Shown here: positions 1-8,872 of the stretch, piece after piece
Layout: each line of letters begins with the position of its first letter
Numbering within the stretch: the first letter of the stretch is position 1
Assembly (NCBI RefSeq): GCF_017433805.1
Contig: NZ_JAFRGN010000049.1
Location: forward strand, 1 to 36,732
DNA: 36,732 nucleotides
Origin: Butyrivibrio sp.
GTDB lineage: Bacteria; Bacillota; Clostridia; Lachnospirales; Lachnospiraceae
Direction: 5' to 3'
Program-made: the position numbers and the translations under genes
Notes under the pieces: model-generated
What the model was told of the DNA's origin: nothing
What the model saw: only the letters and a program-made list of their open reading frames with translations
Databases searched by the model: none

Positions 1-115
1 CTGTCTCCTCAACAAATGTATTCCATTCTCTGCAGCCAGGGCACTGGCCCATCCACTTGGATGATTCATAGCCGCAGCTCTGGCAAAAGAAAACTGACTT
101 GATCTTAGTTGCCAT
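1..115 (-). CDS. radA: DNA repair protein RadA, N-terminal fragment (runs off the left edge)
   Basis: Only the first 38 codons are inside the window. They encode a CxxC zinc finger: residues 11-14 are C-Q-S-C and residues 25-28 are C-P-G-C, embedded in F-C-Q-S-C-G-Y, S-K-W-M-G-Q and C-R-E-W-N. That spacing and the S/KW(M/L)G..P.C..WN pattern are diagnostic of RadA/Sms, the RecA-like branch-migration ATPase that helps process recombination intermediates. The ATPase and Lon-like domains lie outside the window. The ATG at 115 is preceded by a strong GGGAGGGG ribosome binding site. Sitting a little downstream of clpC is a common Firmicute arrangement (family knowledge), although here a small gene and a terminator intervene. 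Confidence 0.9.
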   Translation of the reverse strand, partial: MATKIKSVFFCQSCGYESSKWMGQCPGCREWNTFVEET

Positions 116-144
116 AACCCCTCCCAATAAAACTGATACTACAT

Positions 145-177
145 AAAAAGGAGCTTCCTGTATGACCAGAAAGCTCC
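145..177 (-). terminator. Intrinsic terminator between the 136-aa gene and radA
   Basis: An 11-bp stem with one mismatch (150-160 pairs with 167-177) has a 6-base loop and is followed, on the minus strand, by five T residues (145-149). It ends the transcript of the 136-aa gene, so radA probably needs its own promoter in the roughly 30 bases before its start or depends on read-through. Confidence 0.8.
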
Positions 178-195
178 CTGATGATCAAAAAAGTA

Positions 196-606
196 TTATT
201 TCTCAACTCTTACCTGAGCTTTGCCCTCTGCAGAAAGCTCTACGCTGAGATTAAGCTTTCCCCCAAGGTTTGTGCTCATCTTGCCTATACTACTTCCGTT
301 TACAAACACGCTGTATTCTGTGTTCTCTAAAAGTCCAAGTGTGATCTGTGCATCGCTTGCACCCTCTACACTAAACTCTACTCCCTTATCTGTTTCCTTG
401 AAGCCAAGTACTGCAGTTCCAGGAACTGATTCATATACAAAATTCTCATTACACTCAAGCTTGGTAATATCCTTGAAAGTCTTGACCTTGAGAAGGTCAC
501 CATTGTGTTCGAAATTCTCTACTTTCTGCTTCTCGGGAAGCTCATAGTTACCAAAGCTGATGCTACCATCATTCTCGGCACGGAGTAATTCCTCTACGAC
601 TGCCAT
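196..606 (-). CDS. Conserved small protein of unknown function between clpC and radA
   Basis: 136 residues, acidic, with no signal peptide or membrane segment. I see no characterised domain. The middle and C-terminal halves look beta-rich (residues about 50-135: repeated short strands, G-x-S-I-G-K and L-G-G-K-L-N-L-S turns), which would suit a small beta-sandwich. From memory similar proteins sit beside clpC/radA in other Lachnospiraceae, so it is probably a real conserved gene. The start at 606 has an AGGAGG site 7 bases upstream. It has its own likely promoter (675-703) with a palindrome over the start site, and a terminator at 145-177, so it appears to be monocistronic. Function unknown. 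Confidence 0.75.
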   Translation of the reverse strand: MAVVEELLRAENDGSISFGNYELPEKQKVENFEHNGDLLKVKTFKDITKLECNENFVYESVPGTAVLGFKETDKGVEFSVEGASDAQITLGLLENTEYSVFVNGSSIGKMSTNLGGKLNLSVELSAEGKAQVRVEK

Positions 607-650
607 ATCAAACCTCCTGAATGATAAAAAAATTAGTGTTAACTACCACA

Positions 651-703
651 GTGCATACCTATTTATGCACCTTCATTATAAAGCATAACCATTTTATTGG
701 AAA
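651..703 (-). promoter_or_regulatory. Promoter with a palindromic operator for the 136-aa gene
   Basis: On the minus strand a -35 like TTTCCA (698-703) and a perfect -10 TATAAT (675-680) are 17 bp apart. Just downstream, over the expected start of transcription, lies a perfect 7-bp inverted repeat, GTGCATA / TATGCAC (651-657 and 664-670, 6-base loop). It could be a repressor site or a 5'-UTR hairpin. There is no T run right after it, so it is not an obvious attenuator. Confidence 0.55.
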
Positions 704-720
704 TTAAATCTTTTTAAATT

Positions 721-3285
721 TTACTTCTTCTTTTTTACAGTTTTTTTAGCCGGCTTTTTGGTAGAAACATTTGCCTTGGTCTTGGCTGTTCTGGTAGTCT
801 TAGTGGTCTTGATATTGGCCTTTTTAACGGATGTTTTACCTTCGCTTGTAGTGAAGATGATCTTGTCATCCTTGAGAGCTACTGTAACATCTGTTTCTGG
901 TTTGATATTGCCACGAAGGAGCTCCTCTGCCATAGCATCCTCGATAGTTGACTGGATTGCTCTCTTAAGAGGTCTTGCACCCATCTTGGCATCTGAATGC
1001 TTGGTCACAAGGTACTTCTTAACAGCAGGAGAAATTGTAAGATTGATACCCATCTGTGCCTTGCATCTCTTGGCGAGATTCTGAGACAGAAGTGTAACAA
1101 TCTCCATCATCTCTTTTTCTGTAAGAGTATGGAATACCATGATCTCATCAATACGGTTGATGAACTCAGGTTTAAAGAGCTTTTTAACCTCTTCCATAAC
1201 TCCTGACTTCATATCCTCGTAGTCCTTCTTGGCATCCTGGCCTGCGCCAAAGCCGAGCTTCTTGGGAGCTACAATCTTCTGAGCTCCAACATTGGAAGTC
1301 ATGATGAGGATTGTATTCTTAAAGCTGACCTTTCTGCCCTTGGAATCTGTGATGTGTCCATCATCAAGCACCTGCAAAAGGACATTGAAAATATCAGGGT
1401 GTGCCTTCTCAATCTCATCGAAAAGAATTACTGAATAAGGATGTCTTCTGACCTTCTCACTCAGCTGTCCGCCATCATCAAAGCCAACATATCCTGGAGG
1501 TGATCCGATCATCTTGGATACGGAGTGACCTTCCATGTACTCAGACATATCAACTCTGATAAGAGCATTCTCATCTCCGAACATAGCCTCTGCAAGGGCC
1601 TTGGAAAGCTCTGTCTTACCTACACCAGTAGGTCCAAGGAACAGGAAAGAACCGATAGGTCTGTTAGGATCCTGAAGTCCAACCCTTCCTCTTCTGATGG
1701 CCTTGGAAACAGCCTTAACTGCATCTTCCTGGCCGATAACTCTCTTATGAAGAACAGATTCAAGCTTAAGAAGCTTCTCTGATTCTTTTTCTGCAATCTT
1801 TTTAACAGGGATTCTGGTCCACTCTGCTACTACTTCTGCAATGTCGTTCTCATTAACGATAAAGCCTGAGCTGAGCTCTTTCTTTTTCTCAGCATTCTTA
1901 ACTCTTGTGAGCTTGGAAAGAAGCTGATTCTGCTGTTTATTAAGCTCGCCAGCCCTGACAAAATCACTGTTCTTAAGAGCATTCTCTATCTCAATATCTG
2001 TGTTTCTGATAGTCTCCTCAATCTCTTTAACCTTGGGAGATACGCCCATAGTACGAAGTCTTACCGCACTTGCTGCCTCGTCGATAAGGTCAATAGCCTT
2101 ATCTGGGAGGTTTCTGTCGTTGATATATCTCTCAGAAAGATCTACAGCAGCCTTGATAGCCTCAGGTGTAATAGAAACCTTGTGGTGCTCCTCGTACTTG
2201 CTGACGATACCCTTGAGGATTTCTGTAGCCTCTTCCTTGGTAGGCTCGTCAACGTTAACAGGCTGGAATCTACGCTCGAGGGCTGCATCCTTCTCAACAT
2301 ACTTGCGGTACTCAGTGATGGTTGTAGCACCAATCATCTGAATCTCTCCTCTTGCAAGAGAAGGCTTCAGGATATTAGAAGCATCGATAGCACCCTCAGC
2401 ACCGCCTGCGCCGATAAGTGTATGCATCTCATCTACGAAAAGAATAATGTTGCCATCCTCAGAAACCTCTTTGATGACCTTCTTGATTCTCTCCTCAAAT
2501 TCTCCACGATACTTGGAACCTGCGATCATACCAGAAAGATCAAGGGTTACAAGTCTCTTATTCTGAACTGTAAGAGGCACATCGCCAGAAGCAATACGCT
2601 GTGCAAGTCCCTCTACATCTGCAGTCTTACCAACACCTGGCTCACCGATAAGACATGGGTTATTCTTGGTACGTCTACTAAGTATCTGAATAACTCTCTT
2701 AATTTCTCTTTCTCTTTCGATAACGGGATCAAGCTTGTTCTCAAGAGCAAGAGCTGTCATATCACGGCTGTACTGTGCCAGAATAGACGCCTTTTTGCCG
2801 CCCTTAGGAGCAGCTTTTTTGCCAAGGTCCTCTTTTACCAGATTAGGATCCTCTCCCATTGCTGCCAGTGTCTCAGCATAAATCTTCTGAGCTGGCACGT
2901 TAAGTGTGCTGATAAGTCTGACAGCAACATTCTCACCCTCCTTGATAAGAGCAAGGAGAATATGCTCTGTACCTGTCTTGTCAGCATGAAAACGCTCTGC
3001 CATCCTGTGAGCTTCCTCCAGAACCTTCTCAGCTCTAGGAGAAAAGCCATCTTTATCAAGAGTACGAACACTGGAATCTGGCACGATAAGGTCTCTTATC
3101 ATGTCCATCATCCTGTTCTCATCAATGCCATTATCAATAAGGATTCTGGAAGCTACGCTTCCGTCTTCCAGGATAAGGCCCATGAGAATATGCTCTGTAC
3201 CAACATAGTTGAGTTTAAGACTTCTGGCTGTTCGCTTAGCAAGTTTAAGTGCGTCAGCCGCCATTACTGTAAACCTGGATTCCAT
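721..3285 (-). CDS. clpC: AAA+ chaperone ClpC (ClpP partner ATPase)
   Basis: 854 residues, HSP100 unfoldase that feeds substrates to ClpP in the cytoplasm. Order: two Clp-N repeats (about 1-145), first AAA+ module with Walker A GEPGVGKT (214-221) and Walker B ILFVDE (281-286), a UVR-type middle coil (about 421-456), second AAA+ module with Walker A GPTGVGKT (551-558) and Walker B ILFDEIEK (620-627), and the ClpP-docking loop LGF (677-679). Two oddities: residue 223, just after the first P-loop, is Asp where the family nearly always has a hydrophobic residue (T-A-D-V-E-G); and the C-terminus carries a roughly 38-residue Lys/Thr-rich basic tail (817-854) not seen in most ClpC. The start is 3 bases after the gntR stop, and its ribosome binding site (AAGGATG) lies inside the end of gntR, so the two genes are translationally coupled. 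Confidence 0.97.
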   Translation of the reverse strand: MESRFTVMAADALKLAKRTARSLKLNYVGTEHILMGLILEDGSVASRILIDNGIDENRMMDMIRDLIVPDSSVRTLDKDGFSPRAEKVLEEAHRMAERFHADKTGTEHILLALIKEGENVAVRLISTLNVPAQKIYAETLAAMGEDPNLVKEDLGKKAAPKGGKKASILAQYSRDMTALALENKLDPVIEREREIKRVIQILSRRTKNNPCLIGEPGVGKTADVEGLAQRIASGDVPLTVQNKRLVTLDLSGMIAGSKYRGEFEERIKKVIKEVSEDGNIILFVDEMHTLIGAGGAEGAIDASNILKPSLARGEIQMIGATTITEYRKYVEKDAALERRFQPVNVDEPTKEEATEILKGIVSKYEEHHKVSITPEAIKAAVDLSERYINDRNLPDKAIDLIDEAASAVRLRTMGVSPKVKEIEETIRNTDIEIENALKNSDFVRAGELNKQQNQLLSKLTRVKNAEKKKELSSGFIVNENDIAEVVAEWTRIPVKKIAEKESEKLLKLESVLHKRVIGQEDAVKAVSKAIRRGRVGLQDPNRPIGSFLFLGPTGVGKTELSKALAEAMFGDENALIRVDMSEYMEGHSVSKMIGSPPGYVGFDDGGQLSEKVRRHPYSVILFDEIEKAHPDIFNVLLQVLDDGHITDSKGRKVSFKNTILIMTSNVGAQKIVAPKKLGFGAGQDAKKDYEDMKSGVMEEVKKLFKPEFINRIDEIMVFHTLTEKEMMEIVTLLSQNLAKRCKAQMGINLTISPAVKKYLVTKHSDAKMGARPLKRAIQSTIEDAMAEELLRGNIKPETDVTVALKDDKIIFTTSEGKTSVKKANIKTTKTTRTAKTKANVSTKKPAKKTVKKKK

Positions 3286-3288
3286 ATG

Positions 3289-3663
3289 TTACATCCTTTC
3301 ATATTTGTCGTACAACTTGTCCACCAGGGCATGAATATCATCCCTGCCAATTCCCTTACATATTGCTCTTGCAAGAACTACTGCCAGATCTGACTGTGCC
3401 TCCTGCAAAGCCTGCAGCTTGTCGATATCGATAGCAATTATGGCACCACGCCTTCTGTCAATCTTGACAAAGCCATCCTGCTGCAAAATAGAGTATGCCT
3501 TGTTGACGGTGTGCATATTGATACCAATGGTCTCAGCCAATTGCCTTACGCTTGGGAGCTGCTCTCCCTCTCTAAACTGGGATGTTGCAATGCCCAATAT
3601 GATCTGGTTACACAATTGCACATAAATCGCTTCATCACTATTAAAATCAATCTCGATGATCAT
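3289..3663 (-). CDS. YtrA-type GntR family regulator coupled to clpC
   Basis: 124 residues from the ATG at 3663, chosen because GGAGGGG lies 7 bases upstream; the longer upstream reading frame has no such site. Residues about 10-75 are a GntR winged helix (P-S-V-R-Q-L-A-E, then N-M-H-T-V-N-K-A-Y, then the wing G-F-V-K-I-D-R-R-R-G-A). Only about 45 residues follow, too short for an effector domain, which is typical of the YtrA subfamily of dimeric repressors. It is the first gene of a two-gene operon with clpC and probably regulates that operon. In many Firmicutes this position is held by ctsR-mcsA-mcsB (family knowledge), none of which is present here. Confidence 0.88.
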   Translation of the reverse strand: MIIEIDFNSDEAIYVQLCNQIILGIATSQFREGEQLPSVRQLAETIGINMHTVNKAYSILQQDGFVKIDRRRGAIIAIDIDKLQALQEAQSDLAVVLARAICKGIGRDDIHALVDKLYDKYERM

Positions 3664-3721
3664 ATCGCGCCCCTCCTTCGCAGAAAAATCTATCATCACA
3701 CTCAAATTCTGTGACAACTTT

Positions 3722-3749
3722 AGTATAACAGATATGACAGTTTATGCAA
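3722..3749 (-). promoter_or_regulatory. Promoter of the gntR-clpC operon
   Basis: Minus strand -35 TTGCAT (3744-3749) and -10 TATACT (3722-3727) with a 16-bp spacer, about 60 bases before the gntR start. TGTCA-type half sites occur both in the spacer and just after the -10 box, as expected if the GntR protein binds here, but I cannot define an operator with certainty. The -35 box directly abuts the terminator of the upstream operon. Confidence 0.6.
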
Positions 3750-3750
3750 G

Positions 3751-3784
3751 AAAAAAGAGGCTTTGCAAAATGCAAAGCCTCTTT
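3751..3784 (-). terminator. Strong intrinsic terminator ending the pur operon
   Basis: A perfect 14-bp stem (3754-3767 with 3771-3784) with a 3-base loop, followed on the minus strand by six Ts. It lies 10 bases after the stop of the SH3 protein gene and closes the purE-M-N-D-SH3 unit. Confidence 0.92.
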
Positions 3785-3794
3785 GAAGGTCGTA

Positions 3795-5228
3795 TTAGTC
3801 GTCGAGGTCGAGGAACTCGAACTCGAAGTCATCGTCGTCGCCTACGAAGTTACGTGCGCGGCGCTTAGGTGCTTCTTCCTTGACTGGAGCACTCTGTCTG
3901 TCCTCAGCAGGTCTTCTGCTTGGACGATCATCTGCATCACGCATAGGTCTTCTAACTGGTCTCTCTACGTCCTCTTCGATGTCTCTCTCGGCTCTTCTTG
4001 ATGGACGTACATCCATATCCTCGTCTGCGTCTCTTCTGGATGGTCTTACTGTTCTCTCTTCTGCTGGTCTTCTGCTTGGACGACCCTCTGCAGAATCTCT
4101 ATTCTCTCTTCTAACAGGTCTGTCTTCTGAGTTTCTCTCAGGAGCTCTTCTTACTGGTCTGTCTGAATCTTCATCATCTCTTGCAGGTCTACGTGAAGGA
4201 GCTGCCTCTGGTCTTCTTCTGTTCTCGTAGCGGTCGTACTCATCCTCTTCCTCATCTTCATAGTAAAGAGAATCTCTAAGCTTGATCACAAGTACGATTA
4301 CACCTGCTGCAAGGATAGCTGCAAGTACACCAAGTGCAATTGCAAACTTCTTGAAGTTAGAAGCCTGCTTACGAAGCTTGTTAACAGCCTCTGCGCTCTG
4401 AGCTGCTGAGATCAGTTCATCAACGATTACACGGTAGCCACCTTCGTTGTCATAGAGGTACCAAACACCATTGCCATCATCACCTGTGATGTACATAAGT
4501 GAGTACTTGCCATCGCCCTGGTTCTGATCTACTACAGGCTGCTGCTCTTCTACTGCCTCAGTGTTCTCGCCTTCTACAGCTTCTGTATTCTCGCCGCCTT
4601 CTACATTCTCAGTGCCCTCTGTGTTCTCAACAGGAGCTGCCTCAGAAATCTCAAGGAGGTCGTTTCTAACAAAACCTTCCTTGCCATTAGCGCCAAATGT
4701 TATCTTGTACCATGTCTTATTATCAGTTCCAGTAGCCTCTCCAGTGATGGTAACTGTCTCGCCCTTGGAAACCTTACCTACTGAATCATAGCTTGTACCA
4801 GCACCCTGACGAACATTTACACTGTCAGATGTGATTGTAGCCGTCTTCTGTTCTACTGCTGTAACAGATGTCTCTGGAAGAGATGCTGTACTGGTTGTAG
4901 TTGTGCTGGAGCTTGATGATCCGCCAGCCTTGCTGACAAGATCGCTTCTAACATAACCAAATTCATTTTTGTTAACGTAAATCTTGTACCAAACGTAACC
5001 TGATGCATCCTTGGATTCATCAACAATATCAACTGTGTCGCCGTTCTTAAGAGAAGAAACCTGCTTGGCTGTTGTGCTGGCAGACTCTCTAACCTTGACA
5101 TTGTCTGAGGTTACCTTTCCAGTTGTCTGAGTATAAGCGTAAGTCTCAAGTGATGTGCCTGCAAATACTGATAATGCAACCCCTGCTGCAAGCAAAAGAC
5201 CTGCTATCTTCTTTCCCAACTTATTCAT
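3795..5228 (-). CDS. Membrane-anchored protein with two extracellular SH3 domains and an Arg-rich cytoplasmic tail
   Basis: 477 residues from the second ATG (5228). The first ATG (5234) sits only 1 base after the GGAGG site, whereas 5228 is spaced 7 bases from it. Layout: signal peptide (about 1-31), bacterial SH3 domain (about 36-100), Ser/Thr linker, second SH3 domain (about 128-195), Glu-rich spacer, one membrane segment (about 295-315), then a cytoplasmic tail of about 160 residues. The tail has many in-frame copies of R-P-S-R-R / R-P-V-R-R separated by acidic residues and ends in a very acidic D-D-D-D-F-E-F-E-F run. The SH3 pairs probably bind cell-wall peptide; the tail may contact DNA, RNA or a partner (inference). 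It is the last gene of the purine operon and overlaps the purD stop region, though no metabolic link is obvious. Confidence 0.85.
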   Translation of the reverse strand: MNKLGKKIAGLLLAAGVALSVFAGTSLETYAYTQTTGKVTSDNVKVRESASTTAKQVSSLKNGDTVDIVDESKDASGYVWYKIYVNKNEFGYVRSDLVSKAGGSSSSSTTTTSTASLPETSVTAVEQKTATITSDSVNVRQGAGTSYDSVGKVSKGETVTITGEATGTDNKTWYKITFGANGKEGFVRNDLLEISEAAPVENTEGTENVEGGENTEAVEGENTEAVEEQQPVVDQNQGDGKYSLMYITGDDGNGVWYLYDNEGGYRVIVDELISAAQSAEAVNKLRKQASNFKKFAIALGVLAAILAAGVIVLVIKLRDSLYYEDEEEDEYDRYENRRRPEAAPSRRPARDDEDSDRPVRRAPERNSEDRPVRRENRDSAEGRPSRRPAEERTVRPSRRDADEDMDVRPSRRAERDIEEDVERPVRRPMRDADDRPSRRPAEDRQSAPVKEEAPKRRARNFVGDDDDFEFEFLDLDD

Positions 5229-5230
5229 AT

Positions 5231-6517
5231 TCATACCTCCTTGGCGTCATCGATTGCCTTTCCTATATCATGACGCATGTACTTATTTTCGAAGTCAACC
5301 CACTGGGTAGCTTCATATGCCTTGGCACGAGCCTCAGCAAGAGTATCGCCCTTGGCAGTGATACCAAGAACTCTTCCTCCATTGGTGACAATTCCTTCTG
5401 ATGTAACTTTTGTACCAGCGTGGAAACAATAGTATCCATCTTTTCCCTTAAAATTGTCAAGACCAGTGATAAGCTTGCCCTTCTCGTAGCTGACAGGATA
5501 GCCATCACTTGCAAGAACAACGCATACTGCTGCCTTATCCTCAAATTCCATGTCTATCTCATCAAGTTTACCATCGATGCAAGCATTCATCACATCAATT
5601 ATATCAGTTTTCAGTCTAGGAAGCACTACCTGTGCTTCAGGGTCACCAAATCTGGCATTATACTCAAGTACCTTAGGTCCGTCAGGAGTCAGCATAAGTC
5701 CAAAGAAAATAACACCCTTAAACTCTCTTCCCTCAGCTGCCATGGCCTCAACTGTCTTGCCATAAATATTCTTACGGCAGAACTCATCAACCTCTTTAGT
5801 ATAGAAAGGACTAGGTGAGAAATTACCCATTCCACCTGTATTAAGTCCTGTATCGCCATCTCCTGCTCTCTTGTGATCCTGAGCAGATGACATAAGTCTG
5901 TAGGTCTTGCCATCAACAAAAGATAAAACAGAAACCTCACGGCCTGTCATGAACTCCTCGATTACCATGTGATTGCCGGCATCTCCGAATTTCTTATCTT
6001 CCATGATCTCGCGAACACCTGCCTTGGCCTCTTCAAGGTCCTGACAGATCAGAACGCCCTTACCAAGTGCAAGTCCATCGGCCTTCAGAACGATTGGGAA
6101 CTTGGCATTTTCAAGATATTCAAGTGCAGCCTTAGGATCATCAAAGGTCTCATAAGCTGCTGTAGGAATTCCATATTTTTTCATAAGGTCCTTGGAGAAA
6201 GCCTTACTTCCTTCAAGAATAGCTGCATTCTTACGAGGGCCGAATACTCTGAGCCCCTCAGCCTCGAATACATCTACGATTCCGCCAACAAGAGGATCAT
6301 CCATACCTATGATAGTCAGATCGATCTCTTTTTCCTTAGCAAAAGAAACTAATTTATCGAATTCCATTGGAGTAATAGGAACACATTCTGCCAGCTCAGC
6401 GATACCGCCGTTTCCTGGAGCACAGTAAATCTTATCAACCTGTTTACTTCTGGATACAGCCTCGCAAATAGCATGCTCACGGCCGCCTCCGCCAACTACT
6501 AAAACCTTCATACCCAT
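5231..6517 (-). CDS. purD: Phosphoribosylamine-glycine ligase
   Basis: 428 residues, normal length for GAR synthetase, which joins glycine to phosphoribosylamine using ATP (second step of IMP synthesis). Recognisable are the N-terminal V-L-V-V-G-G-G-G-R-E-H motif, the ATP-grasp segment V-L-K-A-D-G-L-A-L-G-K-G-V, the R-A-G-D-G-D-T-G-L-N-T-G-G-M-G loop and the metal-binding E-Y-N-A-R-F-G-D-P-E. The 'IGPE.PL' segment of many PurD proteins reads I-G-M-D-D-P-L here. The start at 6517 has GGGAGAGG upstream; a second ATG two codons on is possible. It is the fourth gene of the purine operon. Confidence 0.97.
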   Translation of the reverse strand: MGMKVLVVGGGGREHAICEAVSRSKQVDKIYCAPGNGGIAELAECVPITPMEFDKLVSFAKEKEIDLTIIGMDDPLVGGIVDVFEAEGLRVFGPRKNAAILEGSKAFSKDLMKKYGIPTAAYETFDDPKAALEYLENAKFPIVLKADGLALGKGVLICQDLEEAKAGVREIMEDKKFGDAGNHMVIEEFMTGREVSVLSFVDGKTYRLMSSAQDHKRAGDGDTGLNTGGMGNFSPSPFYTKEVDEFCRKNIYGKTVEAMAAEGREFKGVIFFGLMLTPDGPKVLEYNARFGDPEAQVVLPRLKTDIIDVMNACIDGKLDEIDMEFEDKAAVCVVLASDGYPVSYEKGKLITGLDNFKGKDGYYCFHAGTKVTSEGIVTNGGRVLGITAKGDTLAEARAKAYEATQWVDFENKYMRHDIGKAIDDAKEV

Positions 6518-6561
6518 TGTTCCTCTCCCAAATTATAATCTAGTATTTATGCCACTTATGA

Positions 6562-7218
6562 TCACAGCGTATCAAGCAGCTCGTCGTATCCGTCAACAAC
6601 TGCTCTGCCATTTTCTACTCTTACCTTGCCATTAGCAATAAGATCAATCGCCATAGGCATTATCTTCCACTCAGCCTGCTCCATTATTCTTCTCTGAAGA
6701 GTCTCCGGAGTATCATCATCCCTGATCATTACAGGCTTCTGCAGAATAATTGGTCCTGTATCTGTTCCGGCATCAACAAAGTGAACTGTCGCGCCAGATA
6801 CTCTTGCTCCGCGCTCCAGAACCTTCTCGTGAACCTTAAGTCCATAGTATCCGGTTCCACAGAACGCAGGAATAAGTGATGGATGAATGTTAATGATCCT
6901 GTTAGGGAAAGCCTCAACAACCGCCTCAGGAATAACTACAAGACAGCCTGCGAGAACTATAAGATCAGGATTAACATCCGTAAGAATCTGTAAAAGAGCT
7001 GCATTAAAATCTGCTCTGTTCTCAAATTCCCTGGGGCTCTTAACTGCTGTAGGAATACCAGCCTTTTTGGCCCTCTCTATCGCATAAGCATTAGGGTTAT
7101 TGCTATAAACGAGGCAGATCTCTGTATTGGTGATCTTGCCGGCGTTTATTCCATCTATAATTGCCTGAAGGTTTGTACCACCTCCAGAAACCATAACTGC
7201 AATTCTCATCATACTCAC
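6562..7218 (-). CDS. purN: Phosphoribosylglycinamide formyltransferase (10-formyl-THF dependent)
   Basis: 218 residues. The catalytic triad of GART enzymes is visible: N110 and H112 in N-I-H-P-S-L-I-P, and D153 in A-G-T-D-T-G-P-I-I. The N-terminal phosphate loop is V-S-G-G-G-T-N-L-Q. It transfers a formyl group from 10-formyltetrahydrofolate to GAR (third step). The reading frame opens with GTG at 7218, spaced 7 bases from AAGG; in-frame ATGs follow at codons 3 and 4, so the true start is uncertain by two or three residues. It lies 12 bases after purM. Confidence 0.97.
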   Translation of the reverse strand: MSMMRIAVMVSGGGTNLQAIIDGINAGKITNTEICLVYSNNPNAYAIERAKKAGIPTAVKSPREFENRADFNAALLQILTDVNPDLIVLAGCLVVIPEAVVEAFPNRIINIHPSLIPAFCGTGYYGLKVHEKVLERGARVSGATVHFVDAGTDTGPIILQKPVMIRDDDTPETLQRRIMEQAEWKIMPMAIDLIANGKVRVENGRAVVDGYDELLDTL

Positions 7219-7230
7219 CGATTATCCTTA

Positions 7231-8262
7231 TTAAACAAGCTCAACGCCCTTGTCGCCAGAAGCGCACTTACCAACTACCCATGCCTTATCGCCTGAAGCC
7301 TTGATAGCCTCAAGAGTCTTATCAACATCAGCAGGATCTACAGCAAGAACCATACCAAGTCCCATGTTGTAAGTGTTGTACATCATGTGCTCCTCAATCT
7401 GTCCCTTCTTCTGCATAAGAGTGAAGATTGGAGGAATATCATAGCTGTTTTTCTCAACTACAGCCTTGATTCCATCTGGAAGCATTCTTGGAATATTCTC
7501 ATAGAAGCCGCCACCTGTGATATGGCTGCAGCCCTTAACCTTAATTCCTGCATTCTTGATGGATTTCATCATCTTAACGTAAATTCTGGTAGGAGTTAAA
7601 AGAGCTTCTCCGAGTGTTGTACCAAGCTCATCATAGTAAGTCTCAAGGCTCTCCTTGGTCATGTCGAATACCTTACGAACCAGTGAGAATCCGTTACTGT
7701 GAACACCTGTTGAAGCAACACCGATAAGTACGTCTCCGTCCTTGATACTGCTGCCATCGATCATATCCTTACGATCAACAACACCTACCGCAAATCCAGC
7801 TACATCGTACTCATCCTCAGGCATAAGGCCTGGATGCTCAGCTGTCTCACCACCGATAAGTGCAGCATCTGACTGCTTGCAGCCTTCAGCAACTCCCTTA
7901 ACAATTGCAGCAATCTTCTCAGGAATGTTCTTGCCACATGCAATATAATCAAGGAAAAATAATGGCTCACCGCCTGCGCACGCTACGTCATTAACACACA
8001 TAGCTACTGCATCAATTCCAATAGTGTCGTGCTTATCAAGAAGAAATGCCAGCTTGATCTTGGTTCCAACACCATCTGTTCCGGATAAAAGAACCGGATC
8101 CTCCATTTCCTTTATCCCCTTAAGAGAGAAAGCTCCTGAGAAGCCGCCAAGTCCGCCCAGAACCTCAGGTCTCATCGTACCCTTAACGTACTCCTTCATC
8201 AGCTCAACAGACTTGTAGCCTGCCTCAATGTCAACGCCTGCTTTCTTGTAATCCAGTGCCAT
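7231..8262 (-). CDS. purM: Phosphoribosylformylglycinamidine cyclo-ligase
   Basis: 343 residues, the usual length of AIR synthetase, which closes the imidazole ring using ATP (fifth step). Clear signatures: L-S-G-T-D-G-V-G-T-K (about 59-68), D-A-V-A-M-C-V-N-D (nucleotide/metal loop), I-G-G-E-T-A-E-H-P-G, S-T-G-V-H-S-N-G-F-S-L-V-R and H-I-T-G-G-G-F-Y-E-N. The GAGGAG site is 6-7 bases before the ATG. FGAM synthetase, needed to make its substrate, is not in the window. Confidence 0.97.
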   Translation of the reverse strand: MALDYKKAGVDIEAGYKSVELMKEYVKGTMRPEVLGGLGGFSGAFSLKGIKEMEDPVLLSGTDGVGTKIKLAFLLDKHDTIGIDAVAMCVNDVACAGGEPLFFLDYIACGKNIPEKIAAIVKGVAEGCKQSDAALIGGETAEHPGLMPEDEYDVAGFAVGVVDRKDMIDGSSIKDGDVLIGVASTGVHSNGFSLVRKVFDMTKESLETYYDELGTTLGEALLTPTRIYVKMMKSIKNAGIKVKGCSHITGGGFYENIPRMLPDGIKAVVEKNSYDIPPIFTLMQKKGQIEEHMMYNTYNMGLGMVLAVDPADVDKTLEAIKASGDKAWVVGKCASGDKGVELV

Positions 8263-8319
8263 AATTTCTCCTCATTTCCTTTTGATATTGTTATAGAAAT
8301 AGCGCATCAAGTAGTAGGA

Positions 8320-8820
8320 TCAGTACTGCTTGTATCCTACTTCCTGAAGCTTCTTATCTTTCTCAATAACTGTTTCCTTGAGAGATTTGGTATATTCTTT
8401 TAATTTGTTTAAAAGTGTGGGATCGCTGGTAGCCAGGATCTTGGCTGCCAGAATGCCTGCATTGGCGCCACCGTTTATTGCGACGGTGGCTACAGGGATG
8501 CCAGTAGGCATCTGTACTATACTATAGAGTGAATCTCTTCCGCCGAGGGAAGTTGTGTGCATAGGAATGCCTATGACAGGCATTGGGAAAATAGCTGCGC
8601 ACATGCCAGGAAGGTGTGCTGCCATTCCCGCACCTGCGATGATGACCTTGAAGCCCTTGTCTTCTGCGGTCTTTGCATACTCAAAAAACTCATCCGGCTC
8701 TCTGTGAGCTGAAATAATACGCATCTCATAAGAGATGCCGAGCTGATCCAAAATGTCTGCGGCCTTGGCCATTACAGGCATATCGGAATCACTCCCCATA
8801 ACAATTCCTACTTGTGCCAT
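8320..8820 (-). CDS. purE: N5-carboxyaminoimidazole ribonucleotide mutase / AIR carboxylase subunit
   Basis: 166 residues, first gene of the purine operon. Class I PurE motifs: M-G-S-D-S-D near the N-terminus, S-A-H-R-E-P (catalytic His), A-G-A-G-M-A-A-H-L-P-G-M and Y-S-I-V-Q-M-P-T-G-I-P-V-A-T. The residue after A-G-A-G is Met where many class I enzymes have Gly, and this is the only unusual point. A PurK partner, needed if it works as the mutase, is not in the window. A strong GGAGGAG site precedes the ATG. Confidence 0.96.
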   Translation of the reverse strand: MAQVGIVMGSDSDMPVMAKAADILDQLGISYEMRIISAHREPDEFFEYAKTAEDKGFKVIIAGAGMAAHLPGMCAAIFPMPVIGIPMHTTSLGGRDSLYSIVQMPTGIPVATVAINGGANAGILAAKILATSDPTLLNKLKEYTKSLKETVIEKDKKLQEVGYKQY

Positions 8821-8872
8821 TGATTCTCCTCCGATAATTTAACTAAAAATTTCGTGTCCAAAAATCCCTAGT

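Noticed and set aside
2182-3393. 403-codon open frame on the plus strand opposite clpC
   Set aside because: It is antisense to an unmistakable ClpC, has no ribosome binding site and no protein-like features.
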